Shown: positions 63,191 to 64,000 of the stretch, in pieces | How positions within the stretch are numbered: the stretch's first letter is position 1 | How the letters are laid out: each line of letters begins with the position of its first letter | Assembly: GCA_036936605.1 (NCBI GenBank) | Contig: JAUPFV010000001.1 | Location: 216,347,530 to 216,411,529, forward strand | DNA: 64,000 bases | Direction of reading: 5' to 3' | From: Limnanthes douglasii subsp. nivea | Lineage: Eukaryota; Streptophyta; Magnoliopsida; Brassicales; Limnanthaceae | Position numbers and translations under genes: made by a program | The notes under the pieces: generated by a model | The model's database searches: none | Seen by the model: the letters and a program-made list of their open reading frames with translations, nothing else | Told to the model about the DNA's origin: nothing

Positions 63191-64000
63191 AAGAATAAGA
63201 AGTCATTAACTCATCAGTGTACTCACGGTCATCAAACATCATTCCAACATCTCTGACTTTTATCTTTTTATAGTTGTTTCTCTTTCCCTTCTATGGGTAG
63301 TTCCTATTTATATATAATTTCTTATTGCATACCTAACATGTCACTTTAGAAACTATCGCAAGCCCCTTGGACTTAGACTAAAATTTTCATCTTATATTAC
63401 TTGAACTTCTCTTTCATTTCCCCTCTCTAAAACTTAATCCATACATTTTAAAGTCACAATTTAAAACATTCTTCCTTTGAATATCTTTGAATTTTAATGC
63501 GTTTGCCACTTTAGCCATTGTAAATAAGCCTTTGTCTTAGGGAATGGTGTCCTTAAAGTGTTTGTACTCCTTCAAATGAGAGCTTATGAGGATGATTGCT
63601 TGATCCTCTTATGTATAGAGGGTCTTTATGACATTTAGAGGTAAAGCTTTGGTATGTTTTAATAAAATTATTTTTGGATTAATTCAAAACTTTGAAGAAC
63701 TTTGGAGTACATTTAAAAGTTTATATGAAACAAATACATTAAGAGGGATTGAGAATGTATAATAACCTTGCCATCAGAAACAGACTGAGTGATTAAGAAA
63801 TTATGCTCATAGTTTTTTAAGAAAATGAATAATTTAGAAAGATGTCAAGAAAATGTTACTTTGGAAGCTTATAAGAAATATCTTCTAAGGTACAGTCAAT
63901 TCCTAAATGATCTACCTAATTCCCAGTAGATAAAATCAGAGATTTTTTAAGACGGTCTTAGATGTTTATCAAGGTTGAGGAAACAAGACGAGGTAGAGTT
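63191..64000 (-). pseudogene. C2 gag region (broken, runs off the window)
   Basis: The minus strand has a KVRDVGMMFDD stretch near 63250, a basic zinc-side segment near 63400, and KEYKHFKDTIP and FTMAKVANALKFKDIQRKN near 63570-63470. The rest is decayed. It lies upstream of the protease, as gag should. The 5' LTR would be beyond the window. Confidence 0.45.

Overview
This window is plant nuclear DNA, most likely eudicot heterochromatin. I recognise no host gene in it. Almost every interpretable base belongs to transposable elements, mostly Ty3/gypsy LTR retrotransposons of the Tat lineage. These show two RNase H domains in pol, an antisense extra ORF beyond integrase, and a CX2HX4HX4C gag knuckle. 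The rest is Ty1/copia elements, L1-type LINEs, a hAT-like DNA transposon and a small LTR element. Most coding regions are broken. The background is AT-rich; the youngest-looking element (9160-19007) is clearly GC-richer. Names E1-E6 (Tat), C1-C3 (copia), L1a and L1b (LINEs) are mine.

Layout. 1-2395: Tat fragment E4 (-). 2400-4010: copia fragment C3 (+) with possible LTR remains. 4070-7592: Tat fragment E5 (-). 8075-8745: CGGTT-rich low-complexity repeat. 8930-9159: 5' piece of LINE L1a. 9160-19007: nearly complete Tat element E1 (-) lacking its 3' LTR. 19008-22950: second copy (B) of 5255-9159 (copy A), differing at only about 20 sites. 22730-28664: the full LINE L1a (+). 28674-31620: 3' part of a second LINE L1b (-), interrupted by a truncated hAT-like gene (29075-31065). 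32799-47248: copia C1 (-), interrupted by a solo LTR (33422-33830, TSD TACGT) and by full-length Tat element E2 (+, 33890-44138, TSD CACTT). 48300-49230: 5' end of Tat-like fragment E6 (+). 49440-64000: copia C2 (-), split by Tat element E3 (-, 50605-61950), whose 3' LTR is itself split by a small TRIM/LARD-like element (50713-52079).

How the parts work together. In each Tat element the LTR drives gag, protease, RT-RNase H, archaeal-type RNase H and integrase in one direction. A separate protein with a coiled coil and acidic tail is encoded on the opposite strand between integrase and the 3' LTR. The most interesting signal is at the protease/RT boundary. All five Tat families seen here have an in-frame UAG there, and three of the five (E1, E4, E5) fit UAG-CAR-YYA, the context known for leaky stop codons (E2 is one base off, E3 is decayed). 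This suggests pol may be made by stop-codon readthrough. A second highlight is the A/E1/B arrangement, in which an empty site and a filled site for E1 lie in tandem.
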